A program made the translations under genes and the position numbers. A stretch of 64,000 nucleotides of DNA from Diacronema lutheri. Lineage: Eukaryota; Haptophyta; Pavlovophyceae; Pavlovales; Pavlovaceae. Location: positions 186,001 to 250,000 of the forward strand of contig JAGTXO010000010.1 of NCBI GenBank assembly GCA_019448385.1. The letters run 5' to 3'. Numbering within the stretch: the stretch's first letter is position 1; each line of letters begins with the position of its first letter. The notes under the pieces are model-generated. The model had not been told where the DNA came from and ran no database searches. It was given only the letters and a program-made list of their open reading frames with translations. Shown piece by piece: positions 1 through 8,519 of this stretch.

Positions 1-2
1 TC

Positions 3-872
3 GCGCAGGGCCGCGCGGCGACGGAGGCGCCCGAGCGCGCCGGCCGCGCGAGCACTACCGGACTCGCCGTCGACGGCCGGCCGGACTCGGCATGGGTGTC
101 GGCGCCGGCCGAGGACGCGGCGCTCATCGTCGAGTTTGGCGCGGTCTCGCGCGTGGTGCGCGTCGAGCTGGAGTGGGGTCCGGGAGTCCGGATGCGGTAC
201 GCCGTCGACGTGCGGCTGGGCAGCGATGGCGGCTGGGACGAGATCGTCCGGCACGCGAGCCACGCGCCCGGCGACCGTGACGTGCACGACATGCGAAGCG
301 CGCGCGCCGGGCGCGGCGCGGCGGTGCTCGCCTCGGCGGTGAGGTTGCGCGGCATGAGCACGGGCTCGCGCAAAGAGTACACGGTGCGCACGTTCGCCGT
401 GTTCGGCTGCGAAGTGGACACGCAGCCGCCCGCCAGCCCGCCGCGCCCGCACCCGCCGCCCACGCCACCGCCCGCGCCGAGCCCGCGGCCGAGCCCGCCG
501 TCGCCGGGCGCGCCAGCCGCGCCGCCGCCAGCGCCGCCGTCGCCGCCGTGCGCCGCCGGCTGCTCGCCCACGCCGTGCTGCGCTCTGGGGTACCGCACTC
601 AAATCGTGTATCGAGGCATTACGCCCATCTCTCGCTGTCCGTACCTGCACGGCCTCCAGCCGTGCGCGCTCGCGCTTCCGGGCGCGCGCCGCGCGGGCGG
701 GATGCAGACCGAGGCGTGCTCGGCGACGTGGTACGAGTGCGAGCCGCTCGACGGCCGCGCCGACGGCGGCGGCCGCGCTGGCGGCGGCGGCACGGCTGAC
801 GGCGGCGGTATGGCGGGCGGCGGCGGCACGGGCGCGGGCGCGGGCGCCGAGGCGGCCTGGTGGTCGCCGTGA
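3..872 (+). CDS. F5/8 type C (discoidin-like) domain protein, 5' partial
   Basis: The frame is open to the window edge, so the start is missing. The visible N-terminal part has the discoidin pattern: DGRPDSAWVS, a hydrophobic strand (ALIVEFG), VRVELEW, and a closing YTVRTFAVFGCEV strand. These domains usually bind cell-surface glycans or lipids. A Pro/Ser/Ala-rich hinge (about codons 145-185) of the SPPP type follows, as in algal wall and extracellular glycoproteins. A short Cys-containing segment (CCALGYRTQIVYRG) comes next, and then a Gly-rich tail ending at the stop at 870-872. The architecture implies an extracellular or wall-associated protein. The domain call is from pattern alone and the function is unknown. 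Confidence 0.55.
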   Translation, partial: AQGRAATEAPERAGRASTTGLAVDGRPDSAWVSAPAEDAALIVEFGAVSRVVRVELEWGPGVRMRYAVDVRLGSDGGWDEIVRHASHAPGDRDVHDMRSARAGRGAAVLASAVRLRGMSTGSRKEYTVRTFAVFGCEVDTQPPASPPRPHPPPTPPPAPSPRPSPPSPGAPAAPPPAPPSPPCAAGCSPTPCCALGYRTQIVYRGITPISRCPYLHGLQPCALALPGARRAGGMQTEACSATWYECEPLDGRADGGGRAGGGGTADGGGMAGGGGTGAGAGAEAAWWSP

Positions 873-1061
873 CTCCGCCACGTCTCTGCCAAGCGTTCCT
901 CAAACGCCGTGAGTCACGGCCTCAATTGTCCCCGTGAGTCAGGGAGCAAGTCAGTGCCAGTCACGGCCCGCCGCCATCGTGCCAAGGCCACGACCCGTTG
1001 TTGCCCAGCCCACAGGCGGAGCGGAGCGGCGGGCCGAACGCAACGGCGCACGTTGCAAGCC

Positions 1062-2390
1062 ATGCGGCGGGGGCCCACGCGCCGGCTCGCCGCCGCGCTG
1101 GTGCTCGCGCCGCTCGCATGCCTCTGCGCCACGATCGAGCGCGCGCCTAGCCTGACGCGCATAGGCGCGCTCGTCGCGCCGGCCGCGGCGCCGCGCGCGC
1201 CCGCGCTGTTGGGCGCGCGCCACGTGCTGGCGGGCGATGACGAGGAGCTCGTCGGGTCGGAGGAGGCGTTCTCGTTCCTTTCGCCGCCCGACGATCCGGC
1301 CGCGCGCGCCGAGGCCGAGCGGCGCGCGCGCCAGTCACAGCGCGACTCGTCGATCCTGCGCGAGGTCGACCGGCTCGCCGCGCGCATCTCGGCGCAGGAG
1401 CTGCAGCTCGCCGTGCTGCAGCGGCAGCTCAGCCCGCCGGCGCGCGCGCGGCTGGCGCTGCGTCAGCTCACGCGGCCCGTCCGCGCCTCCGTCGGCGTGC
1501 TCCTCCGCAAGGTCGCGCGCAACGGCGACCTGTGGAAGTTTCTCTCGGCGCAGACGCTCATCTCCGCGCGCGTGCTCGCCGACCTCACGCGCGGCAGCTA
1601 CGGCGCGGGGCTGCTCGACGTGCTGCCGCACTCGCCGCTGCTCGCCGTCCACGCCCCCGCCATCTACGCGCACATTGACAAGATCGCCGCGCACGTTCCC
1701 GGGATCATTCCAATCTTGGACCAAAATCTCCATTTTATCGAGCCGCATCTCGATTCGATCCTCGAGCGCTTCGACGACATTGAGCCGCACCTGCCGTGGG
1801 TGCTCAAGCACATCGACGAGCTCGCGCCCTACTGCGGCGAGCTCCTCCAGCACATCGATTCGCTTCTCCTCTACGCCGACGGCACCGCGCCGCGCGTGGT
1901 GCCGGCCGGGGTGGCCGTGGCGGCCGCCGAGCCCGGCGCGCCGCGCGCGCCGGGCGACGCGGCCGCCGGGCTCGGATGGGCGGACCGGCTGCTGCCGTAC
2001 GTGCCGTACATCGTGCCCTATCTCGATGACCTCGAGGCGCATCTCCCGTACCTGCGCGCGCACCTCGACAAGGTCTTCCCGCACCTGCCGACGCTCGCGC
2101 CGTACATTGGGCGCTTCGCGCGGCACGCCGTCTGCTCAAAAAACGCCGACGTGCTGCTCTGGTGGTTTGGCTGGATGCTGCGCGTGCCCGTGCTCCACCG
2201 CGTCTTCCTCGTGCCCGGCGTGCCGCCGCTCTGCGCGTGGGCCGCCGGCTGGCTGCCGCGCCGGTGGGCGCGCGGTCCAAATTGCGTCGGCGTCGACTGC
2301 AGCGTCGAGGGGCTCTACGATGGGGCGTCCGGGTGGAACCGGCTTCTGCCCGAGGACGAGCTGTGGCTTGACTCGTGGTTCGCCGATTGA
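1062..2390 (+). CDS. Secreted or plastid-targeted helical-repeat protein (PHL...HID repeats)
   Basis: 442 residues. I chose the ATG at 1062 because it opens a signal peptide (RRLAAALVLAPLACLCA) and an upstream in-frame ATG (909) adds only basic sequence. A short coiled coil (REVDRLAARISAQELQ) follows. The body holds degenerate repeats of about 11-22 residues around a 'PHLxxhhxHID' core: IYAHIDKIAAHVPGI, IEPHLDSILERFDDI, EPHLPWVLKHIDEL, LEAHLPYLRAHLDKV. An Ala/Pro linker (about residues 275-305) separates two repeat blocks. The C-terminal region has a Trp-rich hydrophobic stretch (VLLWWFGWMLRVPVLHRVF). I do not recognise the family. It converges on UBLCP1, with a 7-bp-stem hairpin in the 117-bp gap. 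Confidence 0.75.
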   Translation: MRRGPTRRLAAALVLAPLACLCATIERAPSLTRIGALVAPAAAPRAPALLGARHVLAGDDEELVGSEEAFSFLSPPDDPAARAEAERRARQSQRDSSILREVDRLAARISAQELQLAVLQRQLSPPARARLALRQLTRPVRASVGVLLRKVARNGDLWKFLSAQTLISARVLADLTRGSYGAGLLDVLPHSPLLAVHAPAIYAHIDKIAAHVPGIIPILDQNLHFIEPHLDSILERFDDIEPHLPWVLKHIDELAPYCGELLQHIDSLLLYADGTAPRVVPAGVAVAAAEPGAPRAPGDAAAGLGWADRLLPYVPYIVPYLDDLEAHLPYLRAHLDKVFPHLPTLAPYIGRFARHAVCSKNADVLLWWFGWMLRVPVLHRVFLVPGVPPLCAWAAGWLPRRWARGPNCVGVDCSVEGLYDGASGWNRLLPEDELWLDSWFAD

Positions 2391-2483
2391 GAAAAGGGCC
2401 GATGGGACAGAGCATGTGCAGGCCTCGCATTCGGTGCCAGGATGGCTCGGCAGGCCCTCACACGCAGTCAACAGTTGCGTCCG

Positions 2484-2507
2484 CCATGCCTGTCTCAAAG
2501 GGCATGG
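2484..2507. terminator. 7-bp-stem hairpin between convergent genes
   Basis: CCATGCC (2484-2490) and GGCATGG (2501-2507) form a perfect stem around a 10-nt loop. It sits between the stop of the repeat protein (2390) and the stop of UBLCP1 (2508). A role in 3'-end formation is inference from its position and from similar hairpins at other convergent ends in this window. Confidence 0.35.
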
Positions 2508-3605
2508 TCACGGCGCTTTCCCCACGCCCTCGCTGCCATCGCCGCGTCCGCCGCTGTCGTCCGCAGCGTCGCCCTCCGCCTCTGCGCCGCCAAGCCCGCC
2601 GATTCGCCCGTCGCTACACCCCATCGCGCGGCGCTTGCGCACCGTCCGCTCCCACGAGCGGTGGTCGAGCGCGCTCAAGTCGTCGTCGTCGCGGATTAGC
2701 TCGAGGTACTCGCTCAGGCCGACCAACTCGACGTCCGCCGCGCGGTTCGCGGCGATCGTCATGCCGCGGCACGGGCGGATTTTGAGGCCCGAGCGTGGGT
2801 TCATGAGGAAGTTGCGCCCCAGGTCGTCGAGCATGATTGTGTTCGCTTCGCGGTAGATGTCCGGAAAGAGAGCCCAGAGCACGCCAAGCGGTTTCACATT
2901 GAGCAGGCCATACTGCGCGGACTCGACGCCGATCATCGCGCCCGCGTCGAAGAGCATCGCGAGCTTGAAGCTCGGATGGTCCATCAGCCCGAGTTCCGAC
3001 ATCTTGAGCACGATCCAGGACATGGACGTCGCGCTCCATACGACAAGGTCGTAATGAGCGTATGCGGCCGCGAGGAACTCGTGCAGGTACGGCCGGCCGA
3101 GCTCGCGCGCGCTCTCGGCCGGCGAGCGGTGGTCGAAGAGCGTATAGTCTACGTCGAGGACGAGGCACTTCTTGCCCGGCCGCGCGCCGGCGAGCATGCG
3201 CGGCTTGTACGAGCTGACGCGCGCGGCGATCTTGGCGAGGTACACGGGGTTGTGCTCGATGCCCACCTCGACCCCGTCGATGACGTCATCGAGGTCGTCG
3301 ATGAGCGCGGCCTGCGCGGCCTTTGCCGTCTCGGCGGCCAACGCGAGCTCCTCGTGCTCCGAGTCGGGCGAGCCCATCATCGTGAGCCGATGCTCGGGCT
3401 TGAGGCCGAGGCTCGCAAGCGGCGAGTCGTCGGCCGCGCCCTTGACAGCCTTTGGCGGCAGGCCCATCAGCTTCTGCCGCTTCGCATCCACGCCGGTCAG
3501 CTCCCCCACGCGGCGCTTCAGCTCGCCGAGCGTCCGCGCGCCCTCGACGCGGTACTCCCTCGACCGCCAGCGCACAACGACGTCCATATTTTCTGGTTGA
3601 AGCAT
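2508..3605 (-). CDS. UBLCP1: Ubiquitin-like domain-containing CTD phosphatase 1 (UBLCP1)
   Basis: 365 residues, a single exon. Residues about 8-78 are a ubiquitin-like domain (VVVRWRSREYRVEGARTLGE, then QKLMGLPPK). Residues about 145-310 are a HAD/FCP-type phosphatase with the catalytic DxDxT/V loop as LVLDVDYTLFD, motif II in VVWSATSM, and a late acid motif in IMLDDLGRNFLMNP. In other eukaryotes UBLCP1 docks on the proteasome and dephosphorylates the 19S ATPase Rpt1, lowering nuclear proteasome activity. Length and domain order match the animal and plant enzyme (about 318 residues) apart from a Gly/Asp-rich tail. The ATG lies only 15 bp downstream of the stop of the preceding same-strand gene, and GTTCAAA abuts it. 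Confidence 0.93.
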   Translation of the reverse strand: MLQPENMDVVVRWRSREYRVEGARTLGELKRRVGELTGVDAKRQKLMGLPPKAVKGAADDSPLASLGLKPEHRLTMMGSPDSEHEELALAAETAKAAQAALIDDLDDVIDGVEVGIEHNPVYLAKIAARVSSYKPRMLAGARPGKKCLVLDVDYTLFDHRSPAESARELGRPYLHEFLAAAYAHYDLVVWSATSMSWIVLKMSELGLMDHPSFKLAMLFDAGAMIGVESAQYGLLNVKPLGVLWALFPDIYREANTIMLDDLGRNFLMNPRSGLKIRPCRGMTIAANRAADVELVGLSEYLELIRDDDDLSALDHRSWERTVRKRRAMGCSDGRIGGLGGAEAEGDAADDSGGRGDGSEGVGKAP

Positions 3606-3612
3606 TTTGAAC
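3606..3612 (-). promoter_or_regulatory. TTCAAA element abutting the UBLCP1 start codon
   Basis: On the minus strand GTTCAAA immediately precedes the ATG, inside a 15-bp intergenic gap. The same hexamer recurs near the starts of other genes here (12812, 15623, 30451, 30478, 37321, 40621, 45382). Its function as an initiator or promoter element is inferred from recurrence only. Confidence 0.3.
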
Positions 3613-3620
3613 TTGGCTCT

Positions 3621-4484
3621 TCAGTCGCTGTTGGATTCGCATGCTTCAATCTCAGCGTCCTCAACCTCGCCCGCTGCGCTCACCGGCTCGGGCCCCAGCT
3701 CCTCGCCCGCCTGCCGCTCGCCATCAGCCGCAAGATCGGCGTATAGGCGCGCCCGCGGCGCGTCGGCGTCCGCGAGGGCGTCGACGAGCTCAAGCCACGC
3801 GTCGAGGCGAGCGTAGTCGGCGCCGGCGGTGCCACCCGCACCGCCCGCGCCCGGACGTAGCGCGCAGATCGCGTAGCGCACGACTGCCGCGAGTTCGGGG
3901 TGCGCGTCGACGAACGCGCGCATACGCTCACGCTCGTCGTTGAGCGGCGCGCCGCGCGCGCAGAGCAGCTCGAGCAGATGGCGGTGGTAGGTCCAGCGCG
4001 CCTCGCTCGCACCCTGCTTCCAGTGCCCGCGCCAGACGAGCGCGAGCTCCGCTTCAAGCGCTGCCCGCCGCTCGTCCTCGCCCGGCAGCAGGCGGAGCTG
4101 CTCGGCGAGCACGACCGCGCGCAGGTGCCAGAAGCTGCCGTTGTCCGATTCGGCCCAGTGCGCGGGCGCAGGTAGGATGTGCTCGGGCCAGCGGCCACCC
4201 GTCGCGCGCACGTGCCGCACGACCAGCTTGAGCAGCCAGCGCCATGCGTACAGGTGCCGCCGGTCGGCCGCGAGCCCGCGCTTGATCGACGCGAGCGCGT
4301 CGTCGTCAGTGCGCGCGCACGCGGCGAGCTGGCGCCAGTAAGCGCCACCTTTCACCTCGTCGTGCGTCGGGTGCTCGCTCGGCGCGTGTGCCGCCCCGCC
4401 GCCCCCGGTCGTGGAGGTCACCGTGAGGAACGATACGACCCAGACCGCCATCGCGGCGGATACTACAACGAGTGTAGCGTCCAT
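3621..4484 (-). CDS. Putative prenyltransferase-alpha-repeat (PFTA/PTAR1-like) protein with N-terminal membrane anchor
   Basis: 287 residues from the ATG at 4484. An in-frame ATG at 4514 is possible, but 4484 leaves room for the divergent neighbour. Residues about 4-23 form a hydrophobic segment (ATLVVVSAAMAVWVVSFLTV), a signal anchor or targeting peptide. The rest is helical, with paired Trp/His-Arg motifs LYAWRWLLKL, NGSFWHLRAVVL and RWTYHRHLLEL. They resemble the W-x-x-R helix hairpins of protein prenyltransferase alpha subunits and PTAR1. Classical alpha subunits have five or more such repeats and no membrane anchor, so this is a divergent member or a look-alike helical-repeat protein. 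The C-terminus is acidic. Confidence 0.45.
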   Translation of the reverse strand: MDATLVVVSAAMAVWVVSFLTVTSTTGGGGAAHAPSEHPTHDEVKGGAYWRQLAACARTDDDALASIKRGLAADRRHLYAWRWLLKLVVRHVRATGGRWPEHILPAPAHWAESDNGSFWHLRAVVLAEQLRLLPGEDERRAALEAELALVWRGHWKQGASEARWTYHRHLLELLCARGAPLNDERERMRAFVDAHPELAAVVRYAICALRPGAGGAGGTAGADYARLDAWLELVDALADADAPRARLYADLAADGERQAGEELGPEPVSAAGEVEDAEIEACESNSD

Positions 4485-4556
4485 ATGAGGGTTACGGGCG
4501 CCATAACATATCAAGCGCGTCCGTTCCGGCGTTGGAGGAAAAGGGGCTGCAGCCCG

Positions 4557-4867
4557 ATGGGGTGCGGCGCGTCGTCAGTCGTCACCGTCGCGGAGACGCC
4601 CAAGGCGGCGGATCCGCAGGCGTCATCGGGCGCGCCTGCGAGCGCGCCGCACGCCGGCAAGGCCACCTCCGCCCACACGGCGAGCCAGCCGCCAAGTGTG
4701 TACAGCGTCGACTCTACGTCGACAGCGCGCCACGACCCGCCCGCCGGTGCTGGCGTGCCCGCGACGCCGGCGAGGGGCGCGAGCGCGGGCGACGCGCCCG
4801 CGCCTGTGCGCACCACCGACCCGGTTCCTGAGCCCGAGCCGGTGCCACAGCCGCAGCCCGCGGCCGA

Positions 4868-4906
<39 letters not shown>

Positions 4907-5516
4907 CGTGCCGAAACAGCTCGTGCTGGTGCTGGGCGGGCCGGGAACGGGGCTGAGCGAGCAGTGCACCAAGCTGAGCGAAGTTTTTGGTTGCCACCAT
5001 CTGGTCGTCGGGCAGGTCATCCGCGACGAGGTCATGTCCGAGTCTGCCGACGGCAAGATGATCGCGACGATGATGAACGAGGGGAAGAACATGAGCGCCG
5101 CGCTCTACTCAGACGTGTACCGCAAGCTCCTCGCCGCGACGCAGCTGCTGCCGCACGAGGCGGACACGCCCGCCGCCACCTTCCTCCTCGACGGCTTCCC
5201 GCGCTCGGTCGACAGTTACAAGCTCTTCGTAACGGCCGTCGGCGTCCCGTCGCTCGTGCTTGTGCTGACCGCCACCGAGACAGCCGCGCGCGAGCGGCAA
5301 AGCCAGGCAGACGGCGCCGACTTCGACGAGGACGCATTCGGCCGGCGATTGCTGGGCTACGCCAAGCGGACCGAGCCGCTCGTCGTCGAGCTCGAGGCGA
5401 GCGATGCCGTCGCGGTGCGACGCGTCGACGCGTCGGGCGACGACGACGCCATTTTCGCCAAATTGTGCGCCGCTCTCGGCTGGGCGGTGCCGACAGCGGC
5501 CGCCGTCGCGTCGTGA
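4557..5516 (+). CDS. N-myristoylated adenylate-kinase-like protein lacking the P-loop lysine
   Basis: 319 residues. The ATG at 4557 gives MGCGASSV, a strong N-myristoylation signal with an adjacent cysteine for palmitoylation, so membrane attachment is likely. Residues 14-118 are a low-complexity Ala/Pro/Ser linker ending in a 13-Pro run. Residues about 120-318 are an adenylate/UMP-CMP kinase fold. The P-loop reads GGPGTGL (127-133), where the family has GGPGSGK, so Leu replaces the phosphate-binding lysine. LDGFPRS, the AMP-side motif, is kept. A LID-like arginine (RERQSQADGADFDEDAFGRR) and a C-terminal YAKRTEPLV helix are also present. It is probably a catalytically weak or inactive nucleotide sensor. 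It shares a 72-bp divergent spacer (4485-4556) with the PFTA-like gene. Confidence 0.82.
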
Positions 5517-5866
5517 GCGGCGGTGCGGCCACGCGCCGTGCCGTGCCGCCGCTCGAGGCGCTGGCGAGTCTGGCTGGCCCACGCATGCATGCCTTCAATC
5601 TGTGCGCGCGCGCGCTTCTGCGGCGGTGTTCTCGCACACCTTCGTCCGCCCAGTCGCTTCACGGTTCAGGACCAGCCCGTGCACGTTGGGCGGGGCCCGT
5701 TGTATATCTCTCCTTCTTCCCGGGGGGCCAATGGCACCTCCCCGCATGCACGTTGAAAAGTTCGGCCCTCCTGCGGTGTGCCGGGGTGGAGACTGGAGAC
5801 GTGCAGCGTCCCGACGCGCGCGTGTTGGGAAGAGCAGCGGACGCGCCAGCATGGGCGCATTTCAGC
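5517..5866. other. Intergenic region between AK-like and chlorophyllase genes
   Basis: 350 bp without a convincing exon. The chlorophyllase frame is open upstream to an ATG at about 5588, which would add an Arg/Cys-rich extension. That extension may carry targeting information, but it has no recognisable signal peptide. I see no repeat or hairpin. Confidence 0.4.
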
Positions 5867-6802
5867 ATGGGTGCGCTTAGTCTGCCCGAGCGCCGGCTGG
5901 CCGCGCAGGGCGCCGCCGCATGGCTGTGCGCGCGTGCGGCCGCGCCAGTCGCCCGAGCGGCCGCGGCAAGCTTCGCCTCGCCCGCGAGCGCGCCCGTCGC
6001 GCTCGCGCTCGTCATGACGGGCTTCTTGATCCCGCCGGCGCAGTACGCGTCGTACGCCCGCCTGCTCGACGAGCTCGGCGTGCGGCCCGTTGTCATCGCG
6101 GACGGGAGCACGCTGCGCGAGCCAGTGAGCCTTGAGCTCGGCGCCGACCGCGCTCTCGCCGCCGTCGAGCGCGAAGCAGCGCGGCTCGGCGTGCCGAGCT
6201 CGACGCCGCTCGTGCTCGTTGGCCATTCGCGCGGCGGCAAGGGCTGCGCAATCGCCGCGTCGCGCAGCGCGCGCGCTGTGGGCGCGATGGTGCTGCTCGA
6301 TCCGGTCGACGCGACACCGTTCGAACCCGGATCGGCGCTACCTGCGCTCCGCGCCACGCGCGCGCCGGCGCTCGTGCTCGGCAGCGGCGTCGGCTCGTCC
6401 GACTGCGCTCCACCCGGCGCGAATTTTGCGGCCTTTTACGCCGCACTCGCGCCTGGCACGCCGCGCCTGCTTGGCGTGCTTGCGCGCGCGGGCCACACGC
6501 AATTCCTCGACGATCGGCCCGGACTCTTCCTGGACGTGTGCTCGGCGGGTGCGGACAGCGACCGAGCCGTTGGCGACGTGGCACGCACGGCGATGGCGGT
6601 GTGGTGCACGCGGCACGTGCCGGATGTCGCTGAGCGGCTGCGCGCGCCGCGCGGCGCCGGGCTGCCCGCGCAGAACGAAGATTGCGGCGGCGTCGTGGCC
6701 GGCTGGCGGTTGCCGGCCGGCGCCGTGGCCGCCGGCGCGGAGGTGGCGAGCACGCTCCAGGCCGTGCGCTTCGGCACGTCTGTCGACTGGCGCGCATCGT
6801 GA
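5867..6802 (+). CDS. Chlorophyllase-like alpha/beta hydrolase
   Basis: 311 residues from the ATG at 5867. The nucleophile motif is GHSRGG (Ser121), the version of GxSxG typical of chlorophyllases, after a hydrophobic strand PLVLVG. The acid is probably in MVLLDPVDATPF and the histidine in ARAGHTQFLDD, completing a Ser-Asp-His triad in the right order. Chlorophyllases cleave phytol from chlorophyll to give chlorophyllide. The first 45 residues are Ala-rich with few acidic residues and could be part of plastid targeting. An upstream in-frame ATG (about 5588) is an alternative start. It converges on the PLP-enzyme gene, whose stop lies inside a perfect hairpin at 6907-6928. Other plant-type esterases share the fold, so substrate is inferred. 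Confidence 0.78.
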   Translation: MGALSLPERRLAAQGAAAWLCARAAAPVARAAAASFASPASAPVALALVMTGFLIPPAQYASYARLLDELGVRPVVIADGSTLREPVSLELGADRALAAVEREAARLGVPSSTPLVLVGHSRGGKGCAIAASRSARAVGAMVLLDPVDATPFEPGSALPALRATRAPALVLGSGVGSSDCAPPGANFAAFYAALAPGTPRLLGVLARAGHTQFLDDRPGLFLDVCSAGADSDRAVGDVARTAMAVWCTRHVPDVAERLRAPRGAGLPAQNEDCGGVVAGWRLPAGAVAAGAEVASTLQAVRFGTSVDWRAS

Positions 6803-6906
6803 GGCGCGTGGTCCTCACTTTGGCTGCACCGAAATGCCAGCACTGTCGCCAAGTGCACTCGCAGCCCGGCGAATGAGCAATCAGACCCGCGGCCGGCATG
6901 GCGTGT

Positions 6907-6928
6907 GCGTCAGGCGTTAGCCTGACGC
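6907..6928. terminator. 9-bp perfect hairpin with GTTA loop at convergent gene ends
   Basis: GCGTCAGGC (6907-6915) and GCCTGACGC (6920-6928) pair perfectly around a 4-nt loop. The hairpin overlaps the last codons and the stop (6910-6912) of the minus-strand gene and lies 105 bp past the stop of the plus-strand chlorophyllase. A terminator or 3'-processing role is inferred. Confidence 0.4.
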
Positions 6929-8343
6929 TGCTCAAGCCGCGCAAAGAAGGCGTCGAGGATGATCGCCCACTGCGTCCAGTGGTTGCCGCCCTGCATATAG
7001 ACGGCGTAGGGCTCGCGCAGCGGCCCGTCGGCGCTCAGCTCGGCGGTCGATCCTTCGATGAACGTGCCGTCGGCGAAGACGACCTCGTCGCCGTAGCCGG
7101 GCGAGACGCCGGCGATGGGCCGGACGTGCGCGGAGACGGGCGAGTAGCGTTGCACCACCTCGCAGAAGTCGAGCAGGTTGCGCCGCGTACCCAGCTGGAT
7201 GCACTGCACGATGTCGGCGCGTGGCGTGAGCGCGTGCGGCTTGCACGCAAACCCGCGCTCGGCGAACACGCGCGCGGCGAGGGTGGCGCCCTTGAGCGCC
7301 TCGCCCACGACCTGCGGCGCGTGAAAGAGACCCTGCAGGAGCAGCCGGTTCTGCCCGAGCGTCGCGCCGCCCTCGACGCCCGGCGCGCTCAGTCGGTTGG
7401 AAGCGGCCTGGACGAGCTGCGCGCGGCCCGCCACGTACCCGCCCGTCGGCGCGAGCGTCCCTCCCGGGTTTTTAATCAGCGAGCCAGCGATCAGGTCAGC
7501 ACCAAGCGCGGTCGGCTCGCACTTCTCGACGAACTCGCCGTAGCAGTTGTCCACGAAGAGCACGGGCCACGATGGCTGCCACGGCTCGGCGCCCGCGCTG
7601 CCGCGGCCGGGCGCGGCCGACGCCGGCCGCGGCGCGCCGTCGCGCTCGGCGCGCCAGTCGGCGAGCCAGTCGGCAAACTCGCCGATCTCGCGCACGGGGA
7701 TCGAGCGCCGCCATTGGTACCCGCACGACCGCTGCACGTGCACCATCGCCACGCGCCCGTCGCGCGGCCGCTCGAGCGCCTCGCGGATCGCGGCGTAGTC
7801 GAACTTGCCGTCGGGCAGCAGCGCGACCTGCTCCCACCGGACGCCAAATTCCATGAGCGAGCCGGTGAGGCCGGCGGCGGCCGAGTCGCCCGGGGTGCCG
7901 ACCGCCGCGCCGCGCGTGCCGATCACCTCCTCGAGCGTGTCGTACGGCTGCCCCGAGACGGTGAGGAGCGTGTCGCCCGGCCGGAGCACGCCGTACAGGC
8001 AGCACGCGATCGCGTGCGTACCTGAGAAGCACTGGATGCGGACGAGCGCGGCCTCGGCGCCGAAGAGCTCGGCGTAAATCGCGTCGAGCTTCTCGCGCCC
8101 AATGTCACCGTGCCCGTACCCGTCCACTCCGCCAAAGTCGCTCGACGAGACCTGCGCGTTTCGGAACGCGTCGAGCACGCGCGCGACGTGCGTGCGCGTC
8201 TGCCAGTCGATATTGTCGAAGAGCGGCGCGAGATCGGCGCGCGCGTTGCGGACGAGCGCCGAAGGTGCCGTCGTCGCCGGCGCGTACGCCGGCGGCTTTG
8301 CCGCGAGCACCGCCGTGCCCGCCGCGAGCAGCGCGGCGATCAT
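6910..8343 (-). CDS. PLP-dependent aluminium-resistance/methionine gamma-lyase-family protein
   Basis: 477 residues from the ATG at 8343, which begins a signal-like peptide (MIAALLAAGTAVLAA). An upstream ATG (8439) is possible. The body matches the bacterial and algal 'aluminium resistance'/YnbB group of Cys/Met-metabolism fold-type I PLP enzymes. Visible are SSSDFGGVDGYGHGDIGREK, the cofactor-loop region LVRIQCFSGTHAIACCLYG, the Asp strand VLFVDNCYGEFVE, and the Schiff-base lysine in IAGSLIKNPGGTLAPTGGYV. The substrate of this group is not settled; a C-S lyase-like reaction on a sulfur amino acid is the usual guess. The leader suggests a plastid or secretory location. Family length is about 410-420 residues and the extra sequence is the N-terminal leader. 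The stop codon is inside a hairpin shared with the convergent chlorophyllase. Confidence 0.88.
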   Translation of the reverse strand: MIAALLAAGTAVLAAKPPAYAPATTAPSALVRNARADLAPLFDNIDWQTRTHVARVLDAFRNAQVSSSDFGGVDGYGHGDIGREKLDAIYAELFGAEAALVRIQCFSGTHAIACCLYGVLRPGDTLLTVSGQPYDTLEEVIGTRGAAVGTPGDSAAAGLTGSLMEFGVRWEQVALLPDGKFDYAAIREALERPRDGRVAMVHVQRSCGYQWRRSIPVREIGEFADWLADWRAERDGAPRPASAAPGRGSAGAEPWQPSWPVLFVDNCYGEFVEKCEPTALGADLIAGSLIKNPGGTLAPTGGYVAGRAQLVQAASNRLSAPGVEGGATLGQNRLLLQGLFHAPQVVGEALKGATLAARVFAERGFACKPHALTPRADIVQCIQLGTRRNLLDFCEVVQRYSPVSAHVRPIAGVSPGYGDEVVFADGTFIEGSTAELSADGPLREPYAVYMQGGNHWTQWAIILDAFFARLEQRQANA

Positions 8344-8519
8344 GGCGCCGTGCGCGGGCCTCTTGGAAGGTGGAAGGCGAGCCGCGTCACCCCACCCCCG
8401 GCACTCGACGGGGAAAGCGCGAAAAAACGGAAACGACAAACCGTGACAGTCGTGGCCCTGGTCAGAGTTAACAACTCAGTGTGACGGACACGGACAGAAT
8501 GAATCGACAGCAGGTCGTG

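Noticed and set aside
1237-2856. Long plus-strand frame rich in Arg and Ser overlapping the helical-repeat protein and UBLCP1
   Set aside because: Antisense or out-of-frame shadow of two better-supported genes; low-complexity translation.
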